Shown here piece by piece: positions 35,400 to 48,595 of a DNA stretch of 64,000 nucleotides. This DNA is from Apilactobacillus micheneri (GTDB lineage: Bacteria; Bacillota; Bacilli; Lactobacillales; Lactobacillaceae): NCBI RefSeq assembly GCF_002993975.1, contig NZ_POSO01000001.1, positions 1 to 64,000 on the forward strand, given 5' to 3'. Each line of letters opens with the position of its first letter. Position 1 is the first letter of the stretch. The notes below the pieces were generated by a model. That model was not told where the DNA came from and did not search any database. It saw nothing but the letters and a program-made list of their open reading frames with translations. The translations under genes and the position numbers were made by a program.

Positions 35400-36859
35400 T
35401 ATTTGTCTCCTCCAATCTTAGGGGTTTGTTTATGAAAATCTGTATTTTGTTCAAAGGCATATGCGGCTTTATACATAGTAGTTTCATCAAAGGGTTTACC
35501 AATCAATTGCATTCCGATTGGAAGACCATTTGAAAAACCAGCTGGTAATGACATACCAGGTAAGCCAGCCATATTAACAGGAATAGTTAATATATCATTC
35601 ATATACATAGTTAATGGATCTTTTTCTTCATCTAAACCAAATGCAGGAGTTGGTGTTGTTGGTGTAAGAATTAAATCATAATTTTGGAATACATTTTGGA
35701 AATCTTTGTTAATTAAAGTTCTAACTTCAGCAGCTTTCTTAAAGTAAGCATCAAAGAACCCAGCAGATAGTGAATAAGTTCCTAACATAATACGACGTTT
35801 TACTTCATCACCAAAGCCTTCAGATCTACTTTTAACATATAATTGATCAAGGTTTTTAGCACTTTCTGAACGATATCCATAACGAATACCATCAAATCTT
35901 TGTAAGTTAGATGATGCTTCAGAAGGAGCAATAATATAGTAAGCAGCCACTCCATATTTACTATGTGGTAATGATACTTCTTCCACATCAGCACCCATTT
36001 CACGATATTTATCAGCAGCTGATTTAATGGCTTCACGCACATCATCACTAACACCTTCGCCAAGATATTCCTTAGGCAAACCAATCTTCATGCCCTTTAC
36101 ACCAGAATCAATTTTACTAGTAAAATCAGGAACTTCTTTGTCCGAACTAGTTAAATCATGTTCATCATGACCAGCAATATGATTTAAAACAAGTGCATTA
36201 TCATAAACATTTTTAGTTAAGGGACCAATTTGATCAAAACTAGATGCAAAAGCAATTAATCCCCATCTAGATACACGACCATATGTAGGTTTCATCCCCA
36301 CAATGCCATTAAAAGCAGCTGGTTGTCTTATTGATCCACCAGTATCAGATCCTAAAGCAGCCAGTACATCTCCTGATGCAACTGAAGCAGCAGAACCACC
36401 AGATGATCCACCTGGAACTTTATCTAAGTTCCATGGATTATGAGTTCTGCCATAATATGATGTTTCTGTAGAACTACCCATTGCAAATTCATCCATATTG
36501 GTTTTACCAATACTAATAGTATCAGCATCTAACATTTTATTAACAGCAGTCCCACTAATAATAGGTTTAAAATTAGATAACATTTTAGAACCGGCAGATG
36601 TTAAAACACCCTTTGTTAACATGTTATCTTTCATTGCAACTGGAATTCCAGATAATAAGTTATCAGGATTAATTCCTCGTTTATCAATTTCTTGAGCTCG
36701 TTTAATTGCATTTTCTTCATCAATTGTAATAAATGCGTTAATATCTTTTTCATTATTTTTAGCATTTTCAATTGCTTCTTTTGTTAATTGTTCAGCAGTA
36801 ATGTCACCATTAACTAAACTTTGATGAATACTAGTGATATCTTTATTCAAAAAATTCAT
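35399..36859 (-). CDS. gatA: Asp/Glu-tRNA amidotransferase subunit A
   Basis: The glutaminase subunit, 486 residues, that releases ammonia for the GatB reaction. The amidase signature catalytic triad is visible: Lys in [10 protein letters not shown], cis-Ser in [14 protein letters not shown] and the nucleophile Ser in [13 protein letters not shown]. Sits four bases after gatC and overlaps gatB by one base. Membership in the gatCAB operon excludes other amidases. Confidence 0.97.
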   Translation of the reverse strand: MNFLNKDITSIHQSLVNGDITAEQLTKEAIENAKNNEKDINAFITIDEENAIKRAQEIDKRGINPDNLLSGIPVAMKDNMLTKGVLTSAGSKMLSNFKPIISGTAVNKMLDADTISIGKTNMDEFAMGSSTETSYYGRTHNPWNLDKVPGGSSGGSAASVASGDVLAALGSDTGGSIRQPAAFNGIVGMKPTYGRVSRWGLIAFASSFDQIGPLTKNVYDNALVLNHIAGHDEHDLTSSDKEVPDFTSKIDSGVKGMKIGLPKEYLGEGVSDDVREAIKSAADKYREMGADVEEVSLPHSKYGVAAYYIIAPSEASSNLQRFDGIRYGYRSESAKNLDQLYVKSRSEGFGDEVKRRIMLGTYSLSAGFFDAYFKKAAEVRTLINKDFQNVFQNYDLILTPTTPTPAFGLDEEKDPLTMYMNDILTIPVNMAGLPGMSLPAGFSNGLPIGMQLIGKPFDETTMYKAAYAFEQNTDFHKQTPKIGGDK

Positions 36860-36863
36860 TTAA

Positions 36864-37169
36864 TTAATCCCCACTTTCATCAATAATTGTTGGTGTTCTA
36901 ATTAGACCATCAGCAACATCGGGAGCGTTTTGTAATAATTGATCTCTTTCTCCCCAGTTATCAGCAACGTCTTCTCTCATAACGTTAATTTGATCGGTTA
37001 CGCTAAATGTTGGTTCAACATCATTAGTATCAACTTCATTCAAGGAATCAAATATTCCCATAATATTTCCTAATTGATCAGTAAAGTAAGGCAATTGTTT
37101 ATCAGTTAATTCTAACTTAGCCAATGAAGAAACATGACTTACTGTATCTTTACTTATTTTTTCAGACAT
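36864..37169 (-). CDS. gatC: Asp/Glu-tRNA amidotransferase subunit C
   Basis: A 101-residue scaffold subunit that wraps the GatA-GatB interface. Typical sequence: VSHVSSLAKLELTD in the N-terminal helices and VEPTFSVTDQINVMREDV in the extended linker. First of the gatCAB genes, 79 bases after camS. A GGGAG ribosome-binding site precedes the ATG. Confidence 0.95.
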   Translation of the reverse strand: MSEKISKDTVSHVSSLAKLELTDKQLPYFTDQLGNIMGIFDSLNEVDTNDVEPTFSVTDQINVMREDVADNWGERDQLLQNAPDVADGLIRTPTIIDESGD

Positions 37170-37247
37170 TGAATAGCTCCCTCTTTCTTTATTGAATATA
37201 TCTTACATTCACTTATAAAATATTTTAACACAATAATTTAATTAATT

Positions 37248-38354
37248 TTAATAACTAGTGAAAACGTGCGTATAGAAATTCTTATCGCCAGTTTTTCTCG
37301 ATAAGAAACTTTGCATGCCTTCAGTTGAACTCACTTGAATATCAATTGGGATATTGTTTGGTAAGTACTTTTCAGCCATATTTTCTACATATTGAGTAAA
37401 ACTAATGATCTCACTTTGTCCATAAAATTGAGTAGTAATATTGATATGCATACCCCGTAAGCTATTATCAACATAGTGAGCTTGAGCAGTAACACCGCTT
37501 AAATTAGGGAAAAACTTTTGAATTTGATTTTTAAAGTTTTCAAAAGAGTCTTCATCATTATTATTCACACCCTTAGTAGATTCAGCAGGTAGAACATAGT
37601 TTTTAATGTTTAACGATTTCCAATCTGAACTCTTAATAGAACTACCGTTATTCACAGAAGAAGCAAAGAAGTTACCGCCAACTAGACTATCATTAGGTGC
37701 TTGCTTATATAATGCAAAAACAATTGGAATATTCTTTAATTGTTTATTTTTTCTTAAACGTTGAAGAATCTTATTTGCAATGTCTTTTCCTTGTTTAATA
37801 ATATCTGAATCGTTTAATTTCTTTTGATAAACTGCCCCATAAGCTTCTTTACGATAATAGTAAATGGAATTAAGGCCTAATCCTATAGTCATCCCTTTAA
37901 TTTTAAGTGCATTATGATCTTCAGTCATAAAGTCTTGTTCATCCATTTGTTGAAGATACAATGGTTCCTTAGTGTCCTTACCAGCAGGATTTAATCCATC
38001 TGGATTATTTTTACTTTTACGTCCTAACCAATCTTCTACAGTATCAGTATTAATATATTGACCTTCTTGTAGAATATAGTCATCAGTTGGAAAATGTTGT
38101 TTAGATATTCCTAGCAATCCATTTTCAAAACCTTTTAAATTCAATTGATTATCATTTTGTTGAACAGAAACACCACGTGACTTACTGGTCAAATAATGTC
38201 CATCTTTAATTACTCCTTGGTAATAATTACTATTTGTTTGTGAAATAACTTGAGTTCCGGAAGAATTACTTGAACTATTTTCGTTATTATTTCCACAAGC
38301 AACTAATAAAACTGAACTAAACATTACCAAGAACAAAACTTTTAGCTTATTCAA
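37248..38354 (-). CDS. camS: CamS family lipoprotein (sex pheromone precursor family)
   Basis: A 368-residue lipoprotein with signal peptide and lipobox LVAC (Cys20). The mature part matches the CamS/cAM373 family (GLNPAGKDTKEPLYLQQMDEQ split here as GLNPAGKD and EPLYLQQMDEQDF). In enterococci the signal peptide yields a peptide pheromone; the role of the lipoprotein itself is unknown. The TTG at 38354 has GGAGG eight bases upstream and is preferred over a GTG five codons earlier that overlaps that motif. Lies between ligA and gatC, as in many Firmicutes. Confidence 0.88.
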   Translation of the reverse strand: MNKLKVLFLVMFSSVLLVACGNNNENSSSNSSGTQVISQTNSNYYQGVIKDGHYLTSKSRGVSVQQNDNQLNLKGFENGLLGISKQHFPTDDYILQEGQYINTDTVEDWLGRKSKNNPDGLNPAGKDTKEPLYLQQMDEQDFMTEDHNALKIKGMTIGLGLNSIYYYRKEAYGAVYQKKLNDSDIIKQGKDIANKILQRLRKNKQLKNIPIVFALYKQAPNDSLVGGNFFASSVNNGSSIKSSDWKSLNIKNYVLPAESTKGVNNNDEDSFENFKNQIQKFFPNLSGVTAQAHYVDNSLRGMHINITTQFYGQSEIISFTQYVENMAEKYLPNNIPIDIQVSSTEGMQSFLSRKTGDKNFYTHVFTSY

Positions 38355-38375
38355 TCTGCTTGCCTCCACAAATTA

Positions 38376-40409
<2,034 letters not shown>

Positions 40410-40434
40410 TTATTTCACCTCAATTTTCAATCAA

Positions 40435-42690
40435 TCATTTTTCAATTTTTTGAATTGGTGCAAATGCAGCAAGCAATCTCTTTAATCCTTGATCTGGAAA
40501 AGCAATATCTAGTTCTGTATCTTCGCCAGTTCCATTAACCTTGACAACAGTACCTGTTCCCCAAGCCTTATGTTGAACTTTATCTCCAACATTCCATGAC
40601 TTCTTATCAGCACCACTACCTTTAGGTTTTTGCACTTTTTGAGTTGGTTGGTGATAAGATCTTTGGGTTGCAAAATTCTGTGATCTACGACTTCTAGCTG
40701 AATCGAAAGGTGTTCTTAATGAATTGTTCTTAGAAAAATCATTTTCAGAATGAATTAAATTATCAGATATTTCATCAATAAAACGAGATTCTGGATTGGT
40801 CTGTCTTCTACCATAAAGCATTCTGGAAAATGCATTAGTAATATACAGTTTTTTTTGTGCTCTAGTAATACCAACATATGCTAATCTACGTTCTTCTTCT
40901 AATTCATCTTCTTTTTCTAAAGAACGACTTAATGGAAAAATACCTTCTTCCATCCCCATTAAAAATATTACTGGAAATTCTAGCCCCTTAGCAGCATGCA
41001 ATGTCATTAGTGTAACTTGTGGGGTTTGTTCATCAACATCATCTTGAGCAGATACTAAAGCTAAGTCTGCAAGAAAATCAGTTAATGATTCATCTCCATC
41101 ATTATCATCATGGTTATTATCAAATTGTTGAGTAACAGAAATGAATTCTTCAATATTCTCAATTCTAGCTTTAGACTCTAGAGATTTTGATTGTTTTAAA
41201 TTATCCAAATACCCACTATCATCTAGAATATGTTGAGTAACATCTGTTACTTTATTTTCCATAGCAATTTTTTGGAGTCCAGTCATTAATCGACCAAATT
41301 GATCAATAGCAGTTCGAGCACGATTTGATAAAGTGTTATTAAGTTCAATATTTTTTGTAGCTTCTAACATGCTCCAATTGTTTTCTTGAGCAAAAACTCT
41401 TAATTTTTCAATACTAGATGCGCCAATGCCACGTTTAGGTTCATTGATAATTCTTTCTAAGCTCATAGAATCGCTAGGATTAGCAATTAAAGTTAAATAA
41501 GCTAAAATATCTTGAATTTCTTTACGATCATAAAACTTATGTCCACCAACAATCGAATATGGAATATTAGATTTCAAAAAAGTTTCTTCAATGATACGTG
41601 ATTGAGCATTTGTACGATAAAGAATAGCAAAATCATTATATGAATAGTTCTTTTCTTCAATGACTTTTTTGATTTGAGTAACCACAAAATGAGCTTCATC
41701 TACTTCACTTTGACCACGATAATATGAAATCTTATCTCCTTCATCATTATCAGTCCAAAGATTTTTTTCTTTTCTAGAAACATTATTCTTAATTACATCA
41801 TTAGCTGCACTTAAAATATTTTTAGTAGAACGATAATTTTGTTCAAGCATTACTGTGTTAGCATTTTTATAATCATTTTGGAAATTTAAGATATTATTCA
41901 TGTTAGCTCCACGCCAACCATAAATACTTTGGTCAGCATCACCAACAACACAAATATTTTTATATTTTTTAGCTAACATCGTTACTAGCTTATATTGAGC
42001 TTCATTCGTATCTTGATATTCATCAACATGGATATAATGAAATTTATTTTGATAATAATCTAAAACTTCAGGAACTTCTTCGAATAGTTGAATAGTCATC
42101 ATGATTAAATCATCAAAGTCTAATGCTTGATTATTATGTAATCTTTTTTGATATTCGGTATAAACTTGGCCCACTACTTCTTCAAAAGGACTAGTATGAT
42201 TTAAGCTTTCATTAAATTCAGCGGGAGTTTTTAAATCATTTTTAGCATTTGAAATGGTTGATAAAATTGCTCTAGGATCATTCTTTTTAGGATCAATATT
42301 CAAATCTTTTAAGATCCTTTTAACAAGTGTTCTTTGTTCACTACTGCCTGCAATTGTAAATGCACGATTATATCCAATCTTATCAATATGACTTCTTAAA
42401 ATTCTTACACACAATGCATGGAAAGTTGAAACCCATACTTCATTACCACCATAGTCTAAAAGACTAGCTACACGTTCTTTCATTTCTCTAGCTGCTTTAT
42501 TGGTAAAAGTAATTGCTAAAATATTCCATGGAAGAACTTGTTTTTCTTCAATTAAATATACAATTCTATGGGTTAAAACACGAGTTTTACCACTACCAGC
42601 ACCGGCCATAATTAATAGAGGACCTTCAGTGCATAATACTGCTTCTTTTTGTTTATTATTCATTCCGGAAATTACATCATTTACTGGCAA
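40435..42690 (-). CDS. pcrA: ATP-dependent DNA helicase PcrA
   Basis: A superfamily 1A 3'-5' helicase (751 residues) used in repair and plasmid replication and to clear recombination filaments. Walker A AGAGSGKTRV, motif II DEYQDTN, motif III GDADQSIYGWRG, motif V TLHAAKGLEFP and motif VI YVGITRAQKKL are intact, and a C-terminal Tudor-like tail (WNVGDKVQHKAWGTGTVVKV) binds RNA polymerase in relatives. TTG start; the N-terminal spacing to the Q-motif fits the family. First gene of its operon. Confidence 0.96.
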   Translation of the reverse strand: MPVNDVISGMNNKQKEAVLCTEGPLLIMAGAGSGKTRVLTHRIVYLIEEKQVLPWNILAITFTNKAAREMKERVASLLDYGGNEVWVSTFHALCVRILRSHIDKIGYNRAFTIAGSSEQRTLVKRILKDLNIDPKKNDPRAILSTISNAKNDLKTPAEFNESLNHTSPFEEVVGQVYTEYQKRLHNNQALDFDDLIMMTIQLFEEVPEVLDYYQNKFHYIHVDEYQDTNEAQYKLVTMLAKKYKNICVVGDADQSIYGWRGANMNNILNFQNDYKNANTVMLEQNYRSTKNILSAANDVIKNNVSRKEKNLWTDNDEGDKISYYRGQSEVDEAHFVVTQIKKVIEEKNYSYNDFAILYRTNAQSRIIEETFLKSNIPYSIVGGHKFYDRKEIQDILAYLTLIANPSDSMSLERIINEPKRGIGASSIEKLRVFAQENNWSMLEATKNIELNNTLSNRARTAIDQFGRLMTGLQKIAMENKVTDVTQHILDDSGYLDNLKQSKSLESKARIENIEEFISVTQQFDNNHDDNDGDESLTDFLADLALVSAQDDVDEQTPQVTLMTLHAAKGLEFPVIFLMGMEEGIFPLSRSLEKEDELEEERRLAYVGITRAQKKLYITNAFSRMLYGRRQTNPESRFIDEISDNLIHSENDFSKNNSLRTPFDSARSRRSQNFATQRSYHQPTQKVQKPKGSGADKKSWNVGDKVQHKAWGTGTVVKVNGTGEDTELDIAFPDQGLKRLLAAFAPIQKIEK

Positions 42691-42760
42691 AATAACACAA
42701 TCCTCTCAATTTATTTGTATATCAATTATATCATAGCTATACTTATTTTCATTTCATTGT

Positions 42761-42795
42761 AAAATAAAAGTCGGTAAAATCACCGACTTTTATTA
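42761..42795 (-). terminator. terminator after xpt
   Basis: On the minus strand AATAAAAGTCGGT pairs with ACCGACTTTTATT around a short AT-rich loop, followed by T-rich sequence. It ends the glucosaminidase-xpt unit before pcrA. Confidence 0.88.
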
Positions 42796-42796
42796 T

Positions 42797-44004
<1,208 letters not shown>

Positions 44005-44070
44005 CTCTATTCATATTTATTTATAATTCTAAACTATTTAACACAAAAATAGCAATATCATAGCTAAAAA

Positions 44071-44099
44071 TTGACAAATCAAATTTTTTTAGTTACTTT
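44071..44099 (+). promoter_or_regulatory. promoter of the DUF2187 gene
   Basis: TTGACA (44071-44076) is a consensus -35 box; TACTTT (44094-44099) lies 17 bases on as a moderate -10 box. The start codon is 28 bases downstream. Confidence 0.6.
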
Positions 44100-44127
44100 T
44101 AAGATATAGGTTAGGAGATGTATATCT

Positions 44128-44403
44128 TTGGTAAAGGATAAATTAACAAGTAATGACAAGTCACCATTTGATATTGGAGATAAAGTATCATTTAAACTTG
44201 AAAAAAATGTTTTTAATGGAACAATTGAGAAAGCATATAACAATGCTTATCTAATCGCATTTAAATCAAATGATCCAGTATTAGAAGATAAGTATCATGA
44301 TAAAGTCGTAGTTAGCAATAAAAAGTTAACGATGGTTAAAATGAGTGATCATAACAGTAAAGAAGCTAAGAAAAAAGAAGATAATAAAGACGAAAAAAAG
44401 TAG
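44128..44403 (+). CDS. DUF2187 (YkvS-like) small protein
   Basis: A 91-residue protein from a TTG start with TAGGAG upstream. The core (FDIGDKVSFKL ... FNGTIEKAYNNAYLIAF ... DKVVVSNKKL) is the small SH3-like beta-barrel of DUF2187, related to KOW-type nucleic-acid-binding folds; function unknown. The last 20 residues are a charged Lys/Glu/Asp tail. Single-gene unit with own promoter and a bidirectional terminator. Confidence 0.85.
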   Translation: MVKDKLTSNDKSPFDIGDKVSFKLEKNVFNGTIEKAYNNAYLIAFKSNDPVLEDKYHDKVVVSNKKLTMVKMSDHNSKEAKKKEDNKDEKK

Positions 44404-44432
44404 TGATATAAAAAATCACTACTTTTTTATTT
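44394..44432. terminator. bidirectional terminator, DUF2187 gene / ECF S-component
   Basis: AGTAGTGAT and ATCACTACT form a stem around ATAAAAA with A and T runs on either side; it overlaps the stop codon of the DUF2187 gene. Confidence 0.9.
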
Positions 44433-45000
44433 TTTGTAATGGAACAGCAATAAGTGGAACAAATATCCCAGATAAAACAGCTTCTATTAATCCGTTAGTT
44501 CCAGCAATTCCCAATAAATATGGTAAAAGTTCATTGGTATTAATATGATAAATATTAAATGAATCATTTTTATAAAAAATATAAATTAAAAATAATACAA
44601 GAATCGTATTGATCAAGGATCCAATAATTCCTGATAATGACATTAATAACTTATTATTAATCTTATACTTTACCAATTTATGGTAAAACAAACCAGAAAC
44701 TAAGCCAACAAGTATTCTAGGTAATACAGAAATTATAGGATTAATCAGAACAAAAACAGCCAGTGGACTAGTTGGCCACCAAAAAGCCCTAATAAATGTT
44801 ATTATTCCCCATACACCACCAAGGATTGCACCATTTTTGCTGCCTAATAAGATTGAAGCAACAATAATAGTAATAGGAATAATAGTAATACTCAAAGGAC
44901 CAATTGGAATATTACCAATTCCTGGAATAGTAGTTTGGATTAGAATAATTGCTATAAACATCGTTAAAATATTTATATTATAATTTTTATTATTAATAAT
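44419..45000 (-). CDS. ECF transporter S-component, PanT-like; probable ATT start
   Basis: A substrate-binding membrane subunit with six helices; GPLSITIIPITIIVASILLG and GGVWGIITFIRAFWWPTSP resemble the pantothenate S-component group. It would join the shared EcfA1A2T module encoded at 46931-49404. An ATG at 44961 has no ribosome-binding site and cuts off the residues before helix 1. AAAAAGGAG (45006-45014) precedes in-frame ATT codons at 44998-45000 and 44995-44997, giving the expected 12-residue polar N-terminus. A TATAAT lies at 45036-45041. The substrate is inferred from similarity only. Confidence 0.78.
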   Translation of the reverse strand: MINNKNYNINILTMFIAIILIQTTIPGIGNIPIGPLSITIIPITIIVASILLGSKNGAILGGVWGIITFIRAFWWPTSPLAVFVLINPIISVLPRILVGLVSGLFYHKLVKYKINNKLLMSLSGIIGSLINTILVLFLIYIFYKNDSFNIYHINTNELLPYLLGIAGTNGLIEAVLSGIFVPLIAVPLQKIKK

Positions 45001-45085
45001 TACATCTCCTTTTTGTAAAATAGACTTTATTGATTATTATACAAAAATGATATATCAATGTGTATTAAAGTAATCTTTAATAAAA

Positions 45086-45123
45086 TAAAAAGGTACTTTT
45101 CAATAAATGAAAAGTACCTTGAA
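45086..45123 (-). terminator. terminator after rpsI
   Basis: On the minus strand AAGGTACTTTTCA pairs with TGAAAAGTACCTT and a T-run follows. It ends the ribosomal superoperon. Confidence 0.92.
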
Positions 45124-45144
45124 AGTTTAATATTAAAATAAATA

Positions 45145-45537
45145 TTAACGTTTTGAGAATTGACCAGCCTTACGAGCTTTCTTAAGACCTGGTTTCTTAC
45201 GTTCTTTCATACGAGCATCACGAGTTAATAAACCAGCGCTCTTTAATGGAGCACGGAAATCAGGATCTACTTCTAGTAATGCACGAGCAACCCCATGACG
45301 AGCTGCACCAGCTTGTCCTGAGAATCCTCCACCATTAACATTGATTAAAGCATCATAGTTACCTAAAGTTTCAGTAACATTGAATGGTTGCATAACCACT
45401 GCTCTTAGGTTAGGGAATGGAATGTAATCTTCAATAGCTTTTTTGTTCATAACTACTTTACCAGTTCCTGGTACTAAAAGTACTCTAGCAACTGAGTCTT
45501 TACGACGGCCTGTGCCGCGATATTGTACTTGAGCCAA
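45145..45537 (-). CDS. rpsI: 30S ribosomal protein S9
   Basis: A 130-residue S9 whose basic C-terminal tail (ending GQFSKR) reaches the decoding region and contacts P-site tRNA. Begins [18 protein letters not shown], the family N-terminus. Thirteen bases after rplM, in the conserved rplM-rpsI pair. Confidence 0.98.
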   Translation of the reverse strand: MAQVQYRGTGRRKDSVARVLLVPGTGKVVMNKKAIEDYIPFPNLRAVVMQPFNVTETLGNYDALINVNGGGFSGQAGAARHGVARALLEVDPDFRAPLKSAGLLTRDARMKERKKPGLKKARKAGQFSKR

Positions 45538-45550
45538 TTAAGTTTCCTCC

Positions 45551-45994
45551 TTAAATTAGGTTATTAATGTCTAATACTTCAGGGTTTTGAGCTTCATGAC
45601 CATGATTGCCATCAGCATGTACATGTAAATGTAACAATTGCTTATGAGCTAATGATCCATCAGGCATCATACCTTTAACTGATGTTTCAATTAATTTTTC
45701 TGGAGTATCTTCTAACATTTGACCAGCAGTTTTTTGTTTAAGACCACCTAAATAACCTGTGTGGTGGGAGTATACTTTACGACTAGCTTTACGACCTGTT
45801 AATGCAACTTTAGAAGCATTAATAACAATAACGTGATCACCAGTATCTACATTAGGTGTAAATGTTGGTTTATTTTTTCCTCGTAAAATAGAAGCAACTG
45901 TAGAAGTTAAACGACCCAAACTGATATCAGTTGCATCGATAATGTACCACTTGCGTTCTACTTCACCTGGTTTTGCCATATATGTTGTACGCAC
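45551..45994 (-). CDS. rplM: 50S ribosomal protein L13
   Basis: A 147-residue early-assembly large-subunit protein, with [15 protein letters not shown] and the [10 protein letters not shown] motif. GTG start after GGAGG. Its transcript has its own promoter (46080-46108) and an L13-type structured leader, so it can be made independently of truA and the ECF genes, with feedback by L13 itself as the family knowledge suggests. Confidence 0.98.
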   Translation of the reverse strand: MRTTYMAKPGEVERKWYIIDATDISLGRLTSTVASILRGKNKPTFTPNVDTGDHVIVINASKVALTGRKASRKVYSHHTGYLGGLKQKTAGQMLEDTPEKLIETSVKGMMPDGSLAHKQLLHLHVHADGNHGHEAQNPEVLDINNLI

Positions 45995-46017
45995 TTTAAT
46001 ATTCCTCCATGTTTCTG

Positions 46018-46067
46018 TGTTTGTTCGACACCAATATAAGTTTCCGGGGCTTATCGTGGGGCAAACA
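46018..46067 (-). promoter_or_regulatory. L13-type ribosomal protein leader
   Basis: On the minus strand TGTTTG and CAAACA close an outer stem, and ATAAG/CTTAT close an inner hairpin around the G/C-rich loop CCCCGGAAA. Position directly before rplM and the sequence fit the L13 leader known from Firmicutes, where L13 represses its own synthesis. Confidence 0.75.
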
Positions 46068-46079
46068 ATACCATAACTA

Positions 46080-46108
46080 ATGATACAAAGTTCGCTCTAA
46101 AAAGTCAA
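46080..46108 (-). promoter_or_regulatory. rplM-rpsI promoter
   Basis: On the minus strand TTGACT (46103-46108), a 17-base spacer and TATCAT (46080-46085) lie just after the truA stop and just before the L13 leader. Confidence 0.8.
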
Positions 46109-46117
46109 CCATAAAAA

Positions 46118-46918
46118 TTATCTTTGGTGATATGGTAATTTAGTTGGATGATCAGGATCGTCACCTTCATAGTAAACGTGCTTTAGATATAATCCGCTTG
46201 CTGGTACAGTTCTTCGAGCTTCATTTCTATCTTTTATTTTATAAAGTCTTAAAATATCATGCTCGTTACGCTTACCAGCACCAATTTCTAAAACAACTCC
46301 AACTAAAATTCTAACCATGTTGTATAAAAATCCATTACCATAGAATTCAAAAATTATTTCACTTTTATCAGAATTAAAATTACATTTAGCCTCATAAATT
46401 GTACGAACATTAGTCTTTGCACTTGATCCAGATGCAACAAAACTTGTAAAATCATGTTCCCCTATTAAATCATTCAATGCAATGTTAATTTTACTAATAT
46501 CAACTGGAAATTTCCATTGAGCTGTATAAAACCTTTTAAATGGATCTTTAAATTCTCCCAGATACATACGATACATATATTTTTTACCTGAAACATCATA
46601 TCTAGCATGAAAATTAGAGCTAACTATTTTAACATCTAAGATTTTAATATCTAATGGTAACATGCTATTAAGACCTTTCAACATATTAATTTCTTTTAAA
46701 TCATAAGGAAAATCAAAATGAGCAACTTGACCTAGAGCATGCACCCCAGCATCAGTTCTACCAGAACCATAAACTGATATATGTTCTTTGGGGCTTTTGG
46801 CCATTTTATTAACTACTTTAGTTAAAGTTCCTTCTATAGTTCTCTCATTAGGTTGACGTTGAAACCCAGAAAAGTTAGTACCATCATATGCCATTATTAT
46901 TTTATAACGTTGACTCAA
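46118..46918 (-). CDS. truA: tRNA pseudouridine synthase A
   Basis: Makes pseudouridine at positions 38-40 of the tRNA anticodon arm. 266 residues; MAYDGTNFSGFQRQPNERTIEGTL at the N-terminus is represented by the motif FSGFQRQP, and the catalytic Asp lies in SGRTDAGVHALGQVAHFD (seen as GRTDAGVHA near residue 54). Final gene of the ecf-truA block, 12 bases after ecfT. Confidence 0.96.
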   Translation of the reverse strand: MSQRYKIIMAYDGTNFSGFQRQPNERTIEGTLTKVVNKMAKSPKEHISVYGSGRTDAGVHALGQVAHFDFPYDLKEINMLKGLNSMLPLDIKILDVKIVSSNFHARYDVSGKKYMYRMYLGEFKDPFKRFYTAQWKFPVDISKINIALNDLIGEHDFTSFVASGSSAKTNVRTIYEAKCNFNSDKSEIIFEFYGNGFLYNMVRILVGVVLEIGAGKRNEHDILRLYKIKDRNEARRTVPASGLYLKHVYYEGDDPDHPTKLPYHQR

Positions 46919-46930
46919 ATTTTTACCCCC

Positions 46931-47731
46931 CTACTTTCTTAATATAAAGATAATCATAGAAATGAACACTGCTAAAAATAATGATAATGTATCAAAATTA
47001 GACCAACCATAATTATTATAATGAGTCCTTCTATTATTTATTCGATAACCTCTAGATTCCATGGCTATGCTTAAATTATCAGCATGTTTAAAAGCACTAA
47101 CAAACAGTGGTATTAATAATGGAATAAATGATTTTACTCTTTTAACTAAACCACCACTGCCGAAATCAACTCCCCTGGATCTTTGAGCATCCATAATGGT
47201 TTTTGTTTCATCAGTTAAGGTGGGAACGAATCTTAATGCAATAGAAATCATAAGAGAAAATGTTTCAACAGGAAATTTCAATTTTTTCAAAGGCCTTAAC
47301 AAAATACTAATTCCACTAGATATTTCTAATGGATCAGTAGTAATAGTTAAAATTGTAGAAAGAGAAATGATTAATATAAATCTCATAAAAAGAAATATTG
47401 CATTTTTTATACCAAATGTAGTTATATTAATTATACCAATTTTGTAAATCATCTCTCCGCCAGAACTAAATAATATTTGTATAGCAATTGTAAACAATAT
47501 TATCCATATTAAAGGCATTATTCCTTTAAAAAACATTTTAATAGGACTCTTAGATAAAAATATTAAAACAATTACAAATAAGCACATTGCAGAGTAGCTC
47601 AATAAACTATTAGCAAAAAAAACTAATATAACAAAATAAAAACATAAAAATATTTTAGCCGCTGGATTCATTTTATGAATAATTGAATCCATTGGTAAAT
47701 ATCGACCAAATATAAAATTGTCCATAGGCAA
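46931..47731 (-). CDS. ecfT: ECF transporter T-component (EcfT)
   Basis: The scaffold membrane protein of energy-coupling-factor vitamin transporters. 266 residues with about five to six helices and a cytoplasmic coupling helix pair carrying the paired A-R-G motifs AQRSRGVD and SMESRGYR-like (seen as AMESRGYR), which touch the ATPases. TTG start; the ecfA2 stop lies inside its ribosome-binding region, so translation is coupled. Confidence 0.94.
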   Translation of the reverse strand: MPMDNFIFGRYLPMDSIIHKMNPAAKIFLCFYFVILVFFANSLLSYSAMCLFVIVLIFLSKSPIKMFFKGIMPLIWIILFTIAIQILFSSGGEMIYKIGIINITTFGIKNAIFLFMRFILIISLSTILTITTDPLEISSGISILLRPLKKLKFPVETFSLMISIALRFVPTLTDETKTIMDAQRSRGVDFGSGGLVKRVKSFIPLLIPLFVSAFKHADNLSIAMESRGYRINNRRTHYNNYGWSNFDTLSLFLAVFISMIIFILRK

Positions 47732-48595
47732 CTAACATTCCTTTAATTTATTTATAATAGCATTAATCAAATCATCTTCATCTAAATGTAAATCATTTAA
47801 TTTAAATCCTCTTTCATTGAGCATCAAATTAATTTTTACACTAACAGGCATCTGTAAATCATATTTTTTTAACAAATTAGTATTAGCGAATAATTCATCT
47901 GGATAACATTGTTTAACTAAGTTACCATCTTGCATAACAATAACTTCATCTGAATATTTTGCAACATCATCCATCTGATGACTAACTAAAATAATTGTAA
48001 TGTCCTGATTCTTATTAAGATCATTAATTAAATTCATAATGAATTTTTTACCCTCAGGATCTAATCCAGCAGTTGGTTCATCTAATATCAATATTTCTGG
48101 GTTAGTGGCTAACACATCTGCGATTGCTACTCTACGTTGTTGCCCACCTGATAGTTCAAAAGGAGATTTATTAAGTAAATCTTTATCAATACCAACAATT
48201 TTAGAAACATGTTCTACAATATTAGGAATCTTGTTCTCTTCGTATCCAAAATTTAATGGACCAAAAGCAATATCTTCTTTAACCGTATTAGCAAATAATT
48301 GTTGTTCAGGAAATTGAAACACCATACCTACTTTTCTTCTTAATTTTTTTAGATTTTTATTATTAGTCTTAGAATTAATGGTAAAATTCCCAACATTAAT
48401 TGTTCCTGAATTAGGTTTTAATAGTGCATTAATATGTTTAACTAATGTTGATTTCCCACTTCCAGTCTTGCCTACAATTGAAACAAAAGAACCCGCTTTT
48501 ATTTTTAAATTTATATTATTAAGTGCAGTATGCTGAAAAGGAGTATTCATTTGATATTTATAAATTACATTTTTGAATAATACTGAGTTATCCAT
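47732..48595 (-). CDS. ecfA2: ECF transporter ATPase EcfA2
   Basis: A 287-residue ABC ATPase of the shared ECF module. Walker A GKTGSGKST, Q-loop FQFPEQQLFA, signature ELSGGQQRR, Walker B ILDEPTAGLDP and switch His VSHQMDD are complete. It overlaps the end of ecfA1 by 31 bases. It pairs with EcfA1 as a heterodimer under EcfT. Confidence 0.95.
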   Translation of the reverse strand: MDNSVLFKNVIYKYQMNTPFQHTALNNINLKIKAGSFVSIVGKTGSGKSTLVKHINALLKPNSGTINVGNFTINSKTNNKNLKKLRRKVGMVFQFPEQQLFANTVKEDIAFGPLNFGYEENKIPNIVEHVSKIVGIDKDLLNKSPFELSGGQQRRVAIADVLATNPEILILDEPTAGLDPEGKKFIMNLINDLNKNQDITIILVSHQMDDVAKYSDEVIVMQDGNLVKQCYPDELFANTNLLKKYDLQMPVSVKINLMLNERGFKLNDLHLDEDDLINAIINKLKEC

